A DNA stretch of 64,000 bases from Eriocheir sinensis (Eukaryota > Arthropoda > Malacostraca > Decapoda > Varunidae). Under the pieces are notes generated by a model. It ran no database searches. It was not told where the DNA came from and worked only from the letters and a program-made list of their open reading frames with translations. Each line of letters starts with the position of its first letter. Position 1 is the first letter of the stretch. Positions 12,815-24,368 of this stretch are shown piece after piece. A program made the translations under genes and the position numbers. The stretch covers positions 53,501-117,500 of the forward strand of contig NC_066529.1 of NCBI RefSeq assembly GCF_024679095.1, given 5' to 3'.

Positions 12815-14333
12815 TGGGTGGAGCGGGGCAGTTTGACATTCACCTCGTAACAAAATTTTCGTCTTCACGGCTAAAATACATCTTTCCTGCACTACTCTCA
12901 TATATCCACGTGTGCACGGGCGTGGAAGGCTGACGTGGGTGTACGGGCGTGATCTTAAGTGTCTTCCTTTTTGAGAAAATAAGGATATATATTTTTCATA
13001 GCGGGCTACGACAGTAACCTAGCCCGTAACATATTTTTTCGTTTTCACGGCTAAAATACATTTTTCCTGCACTAGTCTCATATATCCAAGTGTGCACGGG
13101 CGTGGAAGGCTGTCGTGGGCTCATGGGCGTGATCATAAGTGTCTTCCTTTTTGAGAAAATAAGGATATATATTTTTCGTGGCGGGTTTGGGCAGTAACCT
13201 AGCCCGTAACATATTTCTCGTTTTCACGGCTAAAATACATCTTTCCTGCACTAGTCTCATGTATCCACATGTGCACGGGCGTGGAAGGCTGTCGTGGGCT
13301 TATGGGCGTGATCTTAAGTGTCTTCCTTTTTGAGAAAATAAGGATATATATTTTTCGTGGCGGGCTGGGACAGTAACCTAGCCCGTAACATATTTTTTCG
13401 TTTTCACGGCTAAAATACATTTTTCCTGCACTAGTCTCATATTTCTACGTGTGCACGGGCGTGGAAGGCTGTCGTGGCTTATGGTCGTTTTTGAGAAAAT
13501 AAGGATATATATTTTTCGTGGCGGGCTGGGACAGTAACCAAGCCCGTAACATATTTTTTCGTCTTCACGGTTAAAATACATCTTTCCTGCACTACTCTCA
13601 TATATCCACGTGTGCACGGGCGTGGAAGGCTGTCGTGGGCTCATGGGCATGATCTTAAGTGTCTTCCTTTTTGAGAAAATAAGGATATATATTTTTCGTG
13701 GCGGGTTTGTGCAGTAACCTAGCCCGTAACATATTTCTCGTTTTCACGGCTAAAATACATCTTTCCTGCACTAGTCTCATGTATCCACATGTGCACGGGC
13801 GTGGAAGGCTGTCGTGGGCTTATGGGCGTGATCTTAAGTGTCTTCCTTTTTGAGAAAATAAGGATATATATTTTTCGTGGCGGGCTGGGACAGTAACCTA
13901 GCCCGTAACATATTTTTTCGTTTTCACGGCTAAAATACATTTTTCCTGCACTAGTCTCATATTTCTACGTGTGCACGGGCGTGGAAGGCTGTCGTGGCTT
14001 ATGGGCGTTTTTGAGAAAATAAGGATATATATTTTTCGTGGCGGGCTGGGACAGTAACCAGGCTCGTAACATATTTTTTCGTCTTCACGGTTAAAATACA
14101 TCTTTCCTGCACTACTCTCATATATCCACGTGTGCACGGGTGTGGAAGGCTGTCGTGGGCTTATGGGCGTGATCTTAAGTGTCTTCCTTTTTGAGAAAAT
14201 AAGGATATATATTTTTCATCGCGGGCTGGGACAGTAACCTAGCCCGTAACATATTTTTTCGTTTTCACGGCTAAAATACATCTTTCCTGCACTAATCTCA
14301 TGTATCCACGTATGCACGGGCGTGGAAGGCTGT
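12815..14333. repeat. 180-bp tandem satellite array (5)
   Basis: About eight to nine monomers of 160-180 bp. A two-monomer block of about 520 bp is repeated nearly exactly (compare 13199-13650 with 13719-14137), a local higher-order duplication. Confidence 0.9.
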
Positions 14334-14399
14334 CGTGGGAATCAAACTCGGTCTCTCTCATTTGTGAGCCGAGTGTGCTAACCACTGCACCACGAAGCC
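14334..14399 (-). repeat. tRNA-Val-like sequence, copy 5
   Basis: Same layout as copies 2 and 4, and likewise followed by module type 2. Confidence 0.58.
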
Positions 14400-14971
14400 C
14401 CCTGCTGGGTTGGGAGAGGGGGGGGGGCGGTTTGTTTGCATATGTGGACCTTTTTTGGGGTGTGTAGTGGGCTATTGTAATAGTGGTTTAGGTCTTATAA
14501 TTCCTTGTATTTTACAGAAACCACTACATGCCTGAGATGACTCGCCCCACCTTCCTGGCCTGCCCGCCCCCTGGCATAAATTGGTAAGAAATGCCTGCTG
14601 TTAATGGATATTCCAGTCCATAGCTATGTGGGGTGTGTTGTTATATATACCCTTGATTTGCATCCCTTTACTGTAAGATTCAAAACAATTCTAACCTAAC
14701 CTTGGGAGTAGGTGTTAGGTAGCATACAGTACCCTCGCGAGTTTCGCGCTTACTTTGTTCCCGAGACATAGCGCGAAACTCGCGGATCGCGAAACTCGAA
14801 CATTAAAAACAATGTAAAACAGCTTATACGTTCCGACCCGCGAGTGAAATCGACTTTTTTTTTCCATATTACTCCTTTATCTCGAAATACATACGTTAAA
14901 ATTGATGTTTTTCTTGCAGTTAATGGGCAAAGTGTTCTTGCAAAGACAAAGAATAATGGGGAGAGATACAC

Positions 14972-14977
14972 TTTATT
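14972..14977 (-). promoter_or_regulatory. Polyadenylation signal AATAAA for the Tigger transposase
   Basis: AATAAA on the - strand about 70 bp after the transposase stop codon, the expected spacing for a short 3' UTR that ends inside the element. Confidence 0.55.
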
Positions 14978-15044
14978 GAAAAAATGAAAACGAGAAAAGA
15001 AATGACAATAAACATTCCCTGCCCTCTTGTCGCCAGTCACTCGA

Positions 15045-15848
15045 TCACTCCTGGTCGGCTAGTACGAAGCCTTCAAAGTCGTCACCCAAATTCTCTGGGG
15101 CTACTTCATTGTCCACAAGCAGATCATTATCCTCTCCATCATCATGTTCAGCAACAACAGCAGGTGGCATATCTTCTCGCTTGTCACGGTTACGTAAGTA
15201 GCGTGTGATCAAGGCTTGTTGAAGGTTGTTGACTCGGGTTTCGTACATCAGTTTGTATTCATTTAATCCCTTTTGAATTGTGTGGATGCATGTCTCACGT
15301 CGGTCCGAATTTGAATCAAATTTGTAAATGGCCTCCTTCAATTTTTCTGTTATTGCAAATATTTCTGTTAACTGCTGAACTGTTGGCTCATCTTTCTTCT
15401 CTTTTTCTTCCTCCTCCTCATCATCAGCCTCCTCATCATCAATCATGTCTTCTGCACTACGTTCAGCGACTCCTCCATCAATGAGAACTTCCATATCAGC
15501 AACACTGACATTCTCATACCCCGTGATGGGTAACGTTTTAGCCACCTGAAGCAACGTGTCCATAGCGGCCGCTACGCGCTGCCTGTCACCGCCGCTCATT
15601 TCTGTCTTCACCCACGGGAGAACCTTCCTCCATCCATGCTTCACCGTTGCAATATTGACAAAGTGCCAGCATTCTACCATTAAGTCCACTGCTTTCTTGA
15701 TATTAAAATTACAAAAGAAAGTCTGTGCAGTCATAATCTGCTTGGGTCTGCCTGGCGGCACTGCTTGGAATGTTGTATCAGGTGTGTGCTGCACTGTCTG
15801 TGAGTGGTGTGGGGCCCCAACCTCTGCAGTGGTCAGTGGCATGGCTGA
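15045..15848 (-). CDS. Tigger transposase C-terminal exon 5
   Basis: 267 codons plus stop, acceptor gtatttcag, phase 0. Its first part (FFCNFNIKKAVDLMVECW then NIATVKHGWRKVLP) matches the Tigger-1-like C-terminal pattern of a helix followed by a W-K-LW/P motif. A long acidic run follows (about residues 130-155), then a helical, charged tail. With exons 1-4 it gives a protein of about 717 residues. It could instead be read as a separate gene, but consistent phase-0 joins and its place inside the transposon favour one gene. Confidence 0.8.
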   Translation of the reverse strand, partial: SAMPLTTAEVGAPHHSQTVQHTPDTTFQAVPPGRPKQIMTAQTFFCNFNIKKAVDLMVECWHFVNIATVKHGWRKVLPWVKTEMSGGDRQRVAAAMDTLLQVAKTLPITGYENVSVADMEVLIDGGVAERSAEDMIDDEEADDEEEEEKEKKDEPTVQQLTEIFAITEKLKEAIYKFDSNSDRRETCIHTIQKGLNEYKLMYETRVNNLQQALITRYLRNRDKREDMPPAVVAEHDDGEDNDLLVDNEVAPENLGDDFEGFVLADQE

Positions 15849-15987
15849 CTGAAATACATGAAAAATAAACTCTGATGGGTCAACCTAAACAACAAGAAGT
15901 GTTAAAAAAAAAAAAACGTACGATGTCATAGGTTGTAATGAAGGGGGCATGAGTAGCGTTGCCAGACGTACGCACAAACATACATAC

Positions 15988-16062
15988 CTCTGCTTGTGGA
16001 TGAACACCTGTCTGGCCGTATGGCTCATCACTCACGTGCACATCATCCACCTGCAGCTGTCT
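15988..16062 (-). CDS. Tigger transposase mini-exon 4 (diverged relative of mini-exons 2 and 3)
   Basis: 25 codons, phase 0 to phase 0, acceptor attttacag, donor GTATGT. It shares the pattern LQV...DEP..QTG...AE with mini-exons 2 and 3, so all three probably come from one ancestral exon. Confidence 0.65.
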
Positions 16063-16177
16063 CTGTAAAATTGTGATATCAATAATGTCAATGATAATGT
16101 TTATAATGATAATTATGATCATTGTGTTAGCCATCACAAGGAAACGTTTCAAGGACGCTGCATGTGTAGCCTGCGCG

Positions 16178-16231
<54 letters not shown>

Positions 16232-16263
16232 CAGAGCAACGTTAAGTTGTAGGCTACATGTGC

Positions 16264-16382
<119 letters not shown>

Positions 16383-16429
16383 CAATTAAAGCACCCAAGA
16401 GTCCAAATCATATCATTCATTGTACAAAC

Positions 16430-16489
16430 CTCTGCTGAAGGGTCGCCTGTCTGCTTGTCTGGCTCGTCAATCTCCTCCTCCACTTGCAG
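16430..16489 (-). CDS. Tigger transposase mini-exon 3 (duplicate of mini-exon 2)
   Basis: 20 codons, phase 0 on both sides, acceptor tctacag, donor GTTTGT. It differs from mini-exon 2 by one residue (K for Q) and by lacking the first two codons. Since phases match, either or both can be included without changing the frame. Confidence 0.65.
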
Positions 16490-16550
16490 CTGTAGAGTAA
16501 AAACAATAATGATGTTGATAATATAATTTGTCAGGTTTGTAATAAACACG

Positions 16551-16639
<89 letters not shown>

Positions 16640-16685
16640 CAAATTAAAGCACCCAGGAGTCCAAATCATCATTCATCGTACAAAC

Positions 16686-16751
16686 CTCTGCTGAAGGGTC
16701 GCCTGTCTGCTGGTCTGGCTCGTCAATCTCCTCCTCCACTTGCAGAAGGAT
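16686..16751 (-). CDS. Tigger transposase mini-exon 2 (acidic)
   Basis: 22 codons, phase 0 to phase 0, acceptor ctctacag and donor GTTTGT. It encodes an acidic stretch (LQVEEEIDEPDQQTGDPSAE preceded by IL). It is nearly identical to mini-exon 3, so one arose by duplicating the other together with flanking intron and (CT)n. Confidence 0.65.
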
Positions 16752-16814
16752 CTGTAGAGTAAAAACAATAATGATGTTGATAATAATATTTGTCAGGTTT
16801 GTAATAAACACTTG

Positions 16815-16922
<108 letters not shown>

Positions 16923-16973
16923 ATGTGTGTGTGTGTGTGTTCAGAGCAACGTCAAGTTGTAGCCTCCATGTGC

Positions 16974-17133
<160 letters not shown>

Positions 17134-17166
17134 TCAGAGCAACGTCAAGTTGTAGGCTACATGTGC

Positions 17167-17311
<145 letters not shown>

Positions 17312-17330
17312 GTGTGCAGGTTCTACTTAC

Positions 17331-18479
17331 ATCATCAGTGTCCAGTGCTTCTTCAAGCTTCTTCCAAGTTCTCCTGTAGAATTCTAGCTTGACATTGGCG
17401 ATTATTTCTTGATCCAAGGGCTGTATTATGGAGGTTGTGTTAGGGGGAAGGAACACGACCTCGCAGTTAGGATGACGGCCTCTCAGAAACGTTGGATGCC
17501 CGGGTGCGTTGTCCAGCAGAAGCATGAGCTTGAAGGCTAGATTGTTCCTCTCGCAGTATTCCTTTCCTTCGGGTATGAAGTGGTTATCGAACCAATCTAA
17601 GAAGGTAACAGTTGTCATGTACCCTTTCTTGTTGGAGACCCAGTGCACATTTAGATTTTTCATGTCCTTGTGACGATAAGGTCGAGGGCGAGCAGCGGTG
17701 TAGAGAACAAGTGGCTTCAGTTTACAGTCACCAGTTGCATTGACCGTAAAGAGAACACTGAAACGCTGTTTACTTTCCTTGTGCCCTCTAGGCTTCTTTT
17801 GTTTGGCGATTATGGTTGATCTTGGCTGCTGTTTCCAGTGAAAACCAGTTTCATCTGCATTGAATATTTGACGAAGATCGTAACCGCCGCCCTCGATCAG
17901 CTGTTTCAAGACATCAGTGAAGCTTTCCACCTCATGTGTAGGTGCGTCTGCTGCTTCACCCAGACATCGTGCCCTTTTGAGCGAGTGTCTTTTCTTAAAC
18001 CTTGAGAACCAACCACTGCTAGCAGAGAAAGGTGGAGGATTATCAATGGTTAACTTACGTGCTACTGCCGCATATATTTCTCTTGCCTTCTCTCTTGCCT
18101 TAGCAGAAGATATGCAGACATTTCGATCATTTTTGTCTTCAATATATTTCTTCAGATAGTGTTCTGTTGTCACCATCAACTTGCTTGTAGGATGCGTGAT
18201 GTGAGCAACTTCAATCACAGAGCTCCCCCGGGCATCTTTCAGGAAACGTTGTATTTCAATACGTTTTGCTCTTATTCCTCTTACAGTAGATTCACTAATG
18301 TTGAAAAAGTTCCCAACGGCAACAGGTCCCATTCCAGTATCAAGCTTTTTCAACACTTCCCCCTTTTCTTTCATGCTTAACAGTCTCTTCTTTTTACCTT
18401 GCCTCTCTGGCCTGCTTCCTTTTACCGAAATTGGTTTCTTTGAGCCACATGCTGCAGTGCCTCCTCTGTCCTCAGACAT
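17331..18479 (-). CDS. Tigger transposase exon 1 (DNA-binding and DDE catalytic domains)
   Basis: 383 codons from the ATG at 18479. I chose this start (MSEDRGG) over an ATG 18 codons upstream because it directly precedes the conserved Tigger-like N-terminus. Order: basic segment (15-32), pipsqueak-type HTH (about 33-80), CENP-B-type HTH (about 100-175, with FSASSGWFSRFKKRH), then the DDE domain (about 200-370). Catalytic acidic residues are visible: D209 in NADETG, D323 in LLLDNAPGHP and D356 in QPLDQEI. The family cuts and pastes DNA at TA sites. The exon ends in phase 0 at donor GTAAGT (17330-17325). No frameshift or stop is seen. Family assignment is firm; activity is inference. Confidence 0.92.
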
Positions 18480-19014
18480 CACAGCAAACTCGCGGAGAAA
18501 TATCAAGAGGCTAGTGGAAGAGGGCAAGGACACGTATGCACGTAGTCAACACCGCCAGCCAACTGAGGGAGTCGAGGCATCATGCGTGACGCCACACGTA
18601 AACGCGTTTGATACTTGTCGAAACAGCGCGAAACTCGGGAAAATAATGCGCTAAACTCGAGATGGTAAGAATTTAGGACTGAGCGCGAAACTCGCGGATC
18701 GCTAAACTCGAACACCGCGAAACTCGCGAGGGTACTGTATTAGCTTTGCATACCAATTTTGAGACACTGACTGTTCATTTCTAATAAATATATGATGCCT
18801 GTTATTATTTATAAGGTTATAGTTTCCAGAAACCCCTAAATGACCGACTCTTCCATGTCTGAGATGACCCGCCCTGCCCTGCGTCATGACCTCCCGGCAT
18901 ACATTGGTAAGAAATGCATACCACTGTTGATGGTTACACAAGCCCATAGCTGTGTGGGCTTTGTTGTGTTCATGCATAGTTACCCTTGAACTGCTTCATT
19001 TAGTACTAACCCGG

Positions 19015-19143
19015 TAGCAGTGACGGGCCAAATTTGTGGCCTTACCGTGTAGCAGTGACGGGCCAAATTTGTGGCTTTACCGTGTAGCAGTGACGGGCCA
19101 AATTTGTGGCCTTACCTTGTAGCAGCAACGGGCTAAATTTGTG
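19015..19143. repeat. 35-bp minisatellite contracted to about 4 units (unit 4)
   Basis: Only about four 35-bp units (19015, 19050, 19085, 19120) remain, against seven in units 1-3, showing copy-number change within an otherwise conserved unit. Confidence 0.88.
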
Positions 19144-19689
19144 CCATGATATAAACCCCCCAAAAATAGATGATGCATAAACTGATCACAAATGCTTTGA
19201 TATATATTATGAAATGGTTTGTGTGAGGGGTGATTTTTTCTCATTTTTCTTGCTTAGAGGGACCATTAAGAAACATGATCCCCCGCTGCTACTGCCGGGT
19301 CAATAATAAAAGAAAACTAACCTAATCTAACCCCGTCTGAGAATTTACTCTGAAAATTTCTCTTATTCCATTTGTGCCTTGATTCATTGGTATTATTACA
19401 ACATAATTTAGAGGTGTGCCGGCAGGTGTGTGAGGTGCCAGGTCAGGTGTGCCAGCGTTAGTTACCCCGTTAGGAGCGATTCTAACACCCGCGTCATCGG
19501 GGGCCACCTGACCTGAGCCCAGCCCCGTACAGACAGTTTTTCTTACGTTGTGTCACTAATTATCGTTTGCAAGAGTCGCCACAACGCCTCACGCATTCAC
19601 TGTCGATGGGGAAAGGCTTTCCTACACTGGCGTTAGCGTAGATGATGTAATATTGCAGAAAACAAGCTCAAATGTTCTCGGCGGGGTGG

Positions 19690-20345
19690 GGCGGGGCGGG
19701 GCAGTTTGACATTCACCTCGTAACAAAATTTTCGTCTTCACGGCTAAAATACATCTTTCCTGCACTACTCTCATATATCCACGTGTGCACGGGCGTGGAA
19801 GGCTGACGTGGGCGTACGGGCGTGATCTTAAGTGTCTTCCTTTTTGAGAAAATAAGGATATATATTTTTCATGGCGGGCTACGACAGTAACCTAGCCCGT
19901 AACATATTTTTTCGTTTTCACGGCTAAAATACATTTTTCCTGCACTAGTCTCATATATCCACGTGTGCACGGGCGTGGAAGGCTGTCGTGGGCTCATGGG
20001 CGTGATCTTAAATGTCTTCCTTTTTGAGAAAATAAGGATATATATTTTTCGTGGCGGGTTTGGGCAGTAACCTAGCCCGTAACATATTTCTCATTTTCAC
20101 GGCTAAAATACATCTTTCCTGCACTAGTCTCATGTATCCACATGTGCACGGGCATGGAAGGCTGTCGTGGGCTTATGGGCGTGATCTTAAGTGTCTTCCT
20201 TTTTGAGAAAATAAGGATATATATTTTTCGTGGCGGGCTGGGACAGTAACCTAGCCCGTAACATATTTTTTCGTTTTCACGGCTAAAATACATCTTTCCT
20301 GCACTAATCTCATGTATCCACGTATGCACGGGCGTGGAAGGCTGT
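19690..20345. repeat. 180-bp tandem satellite array (6), short
   Basis: Three to four monomers only, with the first and last monomer types of the longer arrays. The interior monomers are missing. Confidence 0.9.
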
Positions 20346-20410
20346 CGTGGGAATCAAACTCGGTCTCTCTCATTTGTGAGCCGAGTGTGCTAACCACTGC
20401 ACCACGAAGC
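20346..20410 (-). repeat. tRNA-Val-like sequence, copy 6
   Basis: Same layout as copy 5, followed by a long G run and module type 2. Confidence 0.58.
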
Positions 20411-20733
20411 CCCCTGCTGGGTTGGGAGAGGGGGGGGGGCGGTTTGTTTGCATATGTGGACATTTTTTGTGGTGTGTAGTGGGCTGGTGTAATAGTGGTT
20501 TAGGTCTGGTAATTCCTTGTATTTTACAGAAACCACTACATGCCTGAGATGACTCGCCCCACCTTCCTGGCCTGCCCGCCCCCTGGCATAAATTGGTAAG
20601 AAATGCCTGCTGTTAATGGATATTCCAGTCCATAGCTATGTGGGGTGTGTTGTTATATATACCCTTGATTTGCATCCCTTTACTGTAAGATTCAAAACAA
20701 TTCTAACATAACCTTGGGAGTAGGAGTTAGGTA

Positions 20734-21215
20734 GCATATTAGCTTTGCATACCAATTTTGAGACACTGACTGTTCATTTCTAATAAATATATGATGCCTG
20801 TTATTGTTTATAAGGTTATAGTTTCCAGAAACCCCTAAATGACCGACTCTTCCATGCCTGAGATGACCCGCCCTGCCCTGCGTCATGACCTTCCGGCATA
20901 CATTGGTAAGAAATGCATACCACTGTTGATGGTTACACAAGCCCATAGCTGTGTGGGCTTTGTTGTGTTCATGCATAGTTACCCTTGAACTGCTTCATTT
21001 AGTACTAACCCGGTAGCAGTGACGGCCAAATTTGTGGCCTTACCGTGTACCAGTGACGGGCCAAATTTGTGGCATTACCGTGTAGCAGTGACGGGCCAAA
21101 TTTGTGACTTTACCGTGTAGCAGTGACGGGCCAAATTTGTGGCTTTACCGTGTAGCAGCGACGGGCCAGATTTGTGGCTTAACCATGTAGCAGTGACAGG
21201 CAGGAAATAGTTAGA
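20734..21215. repeat. Higher-order satellite unit 5, truncated
   Basis: Module type 1 and about five or six diverged 35-bp units (from 21013), then the satellite ends and similarity is lost near 21215. Confidence 0.82.
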
Positions 21216-21940
21216 AGAGAACACCATGTACCTTTAAGGAAGAAAGGGCCATGGAAATTTTACAGTAAAGAGAGAAATAAGAGGAAATTACTACCCTTAA
21301 CTTACACTACTGGTAACCTAAGCTGTGGGGGAAAATGACTTCATTACATAAGAACATAAGAACATAGAAATACTTATTCCTGCTTTGGTCAGTATATGAT
21401 GCTCTTTATAATGAGGATGCTGCTATTTTACAGAAACCGTGCGCTGAATGGATGACTTTTTAATGCTGGAGGTCCACTCCCTGACGCCCCGCCCTGCCCC
21501 GCCCCGGCGTCAGTTGGTAAGTAATGCATAGTACTGTTAATGGTTATCCAGCACACAGCTAGGTGGGCAATATTGTTGTCATATATATTACCCATGAGCT
21601 GGTTCTGTTTAAAGCAAGAATTATTACCTCATAAAACCTAACGTGTGCCGCTGATGCAATACATTGTCCGAGGTGTGATCAAATCGCTAGGAACTTTACT
21701 GTTATTTAATTCTAACCTAACCTAATGAACAAGACCTAACATGACACCTGACTGACCTGTGTCTCTGCCAGAATACAATGGCATTTATAAAACTTTTCAT
21801 TTTTTTTTCAGAAGTTTTCAATATTCTGTAAGCTGTTAGTTAGTATTAATGAAATGCCAGAATTTTCTCTTCACAACACTCCCACACGACAAACCGCGTG
21901 TAACGAAACACACGAGAAATTAATCCAGACAAGGTAAGGT
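21216..21940. other. Diverged relative of the exon-like module; no gene seen
   Basis: 21434-21516 is a diverged third form of the module (acceptor ttttacag, donor ttg|gtaagt), followed by the same kind of downstream sequence (tggttatccagcacacagct) as in the satellite units. The rest is AT-rich with no open frame I can support. It may be the older, single-copy relative from which the satellite modules were drawn. Confidence 0.5.
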
Positions 21941-21941
21941 T

Positions 21942-22016
21942 TGCCGGCGCCGGGGATCGAACCCGCGACCAGCGTAACGGGAGAGCTACTCCTTTACCAG
22001 TCGGCCAAAGAGGTAC
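21942..22016 (-). repeat. tRNA-derived SINE head
   Basis: On the - strand: a D-arm-like GGCCGACTGGTAAAGGAGTA and a strong B-box CGCGGGTTCGATCCCCGG. Acceptor and anticodon stems do not fold well, so a tRNA-derived SINE promoter region is more likely than a functional tRNA. It is not the same tRNA type as the satellite-embedded copies. Confidence 0.6.
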
Positions 22017-22375
22017 CCCCCTGGCTAAGTGGGTTATGCGAGGCTCACCCATCAGGCAAGTCGTGTCACTACATTAAGATACTAACATAATGTATTAAAC
22101 CTCCTGTGAAACGTCGCTAATATGTATATTGTACACCCTTACCACCGTCAGGGTATGTGTCAGGAGAGGATTTTAAGTGTCTTCCACCAAATTGTCTGAG
22201 GTGGTGGGCACTTTTTCCTATATATGATGAGTGTATTTACTCATGAGAATATTGTTTACATGAGTTAGTTTACTTTTTACAACTCTTAAGCTGAATTACA
22301 ATTATTGGATTTAAAACCTCAATTCCACCAACAGTTATAAATACTGTTAATCTTATAGCTCAGTTCAAATTACAG
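22017..22375. other. AT-rich stretch, no gene seen
   Basis: I see only a short, diverged echo of the 180-bp satellite near 22170 (ttaagtgtcttcc). No open frame or other structure is evident. Confidence 0.4.
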
Positions 22376-22954
22376 CTACTCTTCCTCGCACTCGGTCTCC
22401 TCGCTTTGCGCGGTGCCAGCCGCACGAGCAGCCTCCCGCCCCGGGCCTCCACCACCTGTGGTGTCGCGACGGGCGGCCTCGTGAGCACAACACATGGCCC
22501 TCAGGGCGTCGACACTGCCGATTGAGTCACACGCCTGGTACACTTGTTGCCTCAGTGTCACGTCACGGAGGACTCCCATTAACTTTCTAAGCGACAAGTA
22601 CTCCGACAAATCTGTGCTACGCTGTTGGCACTTAAAGGCACAGTCTGTCGCTTTCTGTGTGCACTTGGTTATGTACTCACTGACACTCTCCTGCTCCTGC
22701 CTCACTCCAAAGAACTCTGCCCACTGCACTGCCTGTGTATATGGCCGAAGGACGAGCTTGCCGATGGCGTCCAAGGCCGTGGGTGGAGTCAGGGTGCTCC
22801 ACCAGTCCATAGTGAAGCGTGCGTCCAGGGCCCAATGCAGGGCAGGGACGCATTGGAGCCTGACGTGTTGCACTGCCTCCTGTGGCGGCCACCTGCACAG
22901 AAGCAGCCAGCACTCCATGGACCTCCTCCGTGACTTAAAGGCGGCTGGCGACAT
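22376..22954 (-). CDS. Gag-like protein of a Ty3/gypsy-type retroelement (partial element)
   Basis: 192 codons from the first ATG. The open frame runs about 19 codons further upstream without an ATG, bounded by a TAA. The middle part (W.EFFGVRQEQESVSEYI, then a Q/C-rich helix and ...LRKLMGVLRDVTLRQQVY) resembles the retrotransposon Gag capsid pattern, and the tail is Gly/Glu-rich. No zinc knuckle is seen, either because this Gag lacks one or because the element breaks off after the stop. A PBS and a 5' LTR lie just upstream in the right order and strand, which supports the call. No protease or pol follows, so this is a truncated element. Confidence 0.65.
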   Translation of the reverse strand: MSPAAFKSRRRSMECWLLLCRWPPQEAVQHVRLQCVPALHWALDARFTMDWWSTLTPPTALDAIGKLVLRPYTQAVQWAEFFGVRQEQESVSEYITKCTQKATDCAFKCQQRSTDLSEYLSLRKLMGVLRDVTLRQQVYQACDSIGSVDALRAMCCAHEAARRDTTGGGGPGREAARAAGTAQSEETECEEE

Positions 22955-23023
22955 CTCCAGCTCGCACTTCTCTGGAGCGGAGGCTGGTGACGGCCGGGGA
23001 GGAGTGGTCAGTTAGTAGGTCCA

Positions 23024-23043
23024 GACTTCCGTTCACTGTGCCA
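23024..23043 (-). promoter_or_regulatory. Primer binding site of the gag-bearing element
   Basis: Directly after the LTR's terminal CA, the - strand reads TGGCACAGTGAACGGAAGTC. TGG next to the LTR is the usual start of a tRNA primer binding site. I did not assign the tRNA. Confidence 0.55.
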
Positions 23044-23167
23044 TGTAAGATGTCTGGCTAAGGAAATGCAGGGCGTGTGTGCTCCCGTTTACTGAGTGAG
23101 TCAATAACTGACAGAGGTTCGCCTCGCGGGTGCGGGCGCAGGCAGAAAACATCTCGTACATCCAACA
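23044..23167 (-). mobile_element. 5' LTR, 124 bp
   Basis: On the - strand it starts TGTTGGATGTACGAG and ends GACATCTTACA (TG...CA with a short imperfect inversion). It is closely similar to the LTR at 24245-24368 and equal in length. It is followed by a PBS and gag, so this is a 5' LTR. Confidence 0.75.
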
Positions 23168-23654
23168 GGAACCCCCTTATATGGGCGGTTGCCTACGTCA
23201 CTATACGTCGTTACTACGTCATAACCATTGACTTTACACATAAGGCACTGAGGGTGCACTCTATGATATGGTTACATCCTCATAAGTACATAAGAGTGAA
23301 TATTCATGAGTATTCTACATGGCTTGGGTTTACATGATTCTCGTCCTTTAGCGTGGTGCTGTCGTTGGGTGAAGTGGGTGGTTTCCGGCAGAGCTATGTG
23401 GTGGCCTGAGACGCCCCTTTTTACTTCCTGTGTGTTTCCATAATGGTTTGTTCTTCACACTGTCGCCTCGCTTTGCTGTGTTCTTCAAATTGTTCTTGTT
23501 ATTAGATGAATTCTACCGTTCATCATCGCTTTCTTCTTCTTTATTTATTTGTGGTGCTCGTACTGGGTCAGGAGGTGTTACTGCATCTGTGTTGGTAGAT
23601 GTAGTGCCCTGCGGGGCACCACAAGTGCCTGCCTGCCTTTCACAGCCTTCCTCT

Positions 23655-23719
<65 letters not shown>

Positions 23720-24162
23720 GTGTTGACTCTTATTTTCTTTTATTTTTTCTTCCTAACTGTTTTCCTGTCAACAGAGTGTCCAGAGGAAGGAAAGAAGAGA
23801 GAAAGGAAGGAAGTGAGTGGACAGCTTTTGGTGGCTTTTTCTTTGGTCAGGTCAGGTCAGGTCAGGGGCCGGGACATGCAGCTTTTTTTCCTTGTCCTCA
23901 GAAGAGTGTTCTGGCTACACCTGTCAGTGTTAGATTGGAATTATAAGAACCAGAAATTTGTAAGAAAAGTTTTTGAGGAAACAGTTTTGTTGTTTGGAAG
24001 AAGAATGTCATGGCTCTGTGAACCAGTCCTCCTCCTCCTCCTCCTCCTCCTCCTGTGGTGGCTTATAGCAGCACATGTAGTGTGCCGGGCTGCACTGTGT
24101 TGTCAGTCTGGGCAGCAGCAGTGTTCTGGGCTCATCCACTCATTGTAATGTTGGTTTTTCAG
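23168..24162. other. Inter-LTR spacer with microsatellites, no gene seen
   Basis: About 1 kb between two LTRs that belong to opposite ends of a retroelement. It includes a long (GT)n at about 23659-23718, a short (GGTCA)n at about 23848 and a (TCC)n at about 24027-24053. Long hydrophobic open frames here come from the GT tract. Confidence 0.5.
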
Positions 24163-24239
24163 AGCGGTGGCACTGCCCGGCACTTCCTCAAGAAGGCTCT
24201 CCTGCCCCTGACTGGCTGGTGTGACTCTGCTGCTTCTTG
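24163..24239 (+). CDS. Possible 77-bp internal exon of a cellular gene
   Basis: The segment is preceded by ggtttttcag and followed by gtgagt, good splice consensus. Only one of three frames is open across it, giving SGGTARHFLKKALLPLTGW and a few more residues. I do not recognise the family. The LTR at 24245 begins five bases after the exon end, inside the putative donor region. It may be a chance open frame. Confidence 0.28.
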
Positions 24240-24244
24240 GTGAG

Positions 24245-24368
24245 TGTAAGATGTCCGGCTAAGGAAACGCAGGGCGTGTGTGCTCCCGTTTACTGAGTGA
24301 GTGAGTAACTGACAAAGGTTCGCCTCGCGGGTGCCGGCGCTGGCGGAAAACATCTCGTACATCCAACA
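24245..24368 (-). mobile_element. 3' LTR, 124 bp
   Basis: Same 124-bp LTR as at 23044-23167 with about a dozen differences. It directly follows a polypurine tract and the pol region on the - strand, so it is a 3' LTR. Confidence 0.75.

Larger units (their letters stand above)
11759..14724. repeat. Higher-order satellite unit 3 (short form)
   Basis: A shorter unit with one 180-bp array and one tRNA-like sequence instead of two. Its right end (gttaggtagcata) is where the Tigger transposon inserted, at the first bases of the following unit. Confidence 0.88.
18738..20733. repeat. Higher-order satellite unit 4 (short form)
   Basis: It continues the satellite directly after the Tigger insertion. 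It has module type 1, a contracted minisatellite, the non-tandem segment, a short 180-bp array, a tRNA-like sequence and module type 2. Confidence 0.88.

Noticed and set aside
1438..14137. Many 60-150-codon open frames with MHTWI..SAGKMYFSREN-type repeats
   Set aside because: They are read-through of the 180-bp satellite (180 is a multiple of 3). They begin and end with repeat variants and occur on both strands.
15045..15842. Separate acidic cellular gene
   Set aside because: It lies inside the transposon's inverted repeats, in phase with the transposase exons, and its start resembles the Tigger C-terminal region.
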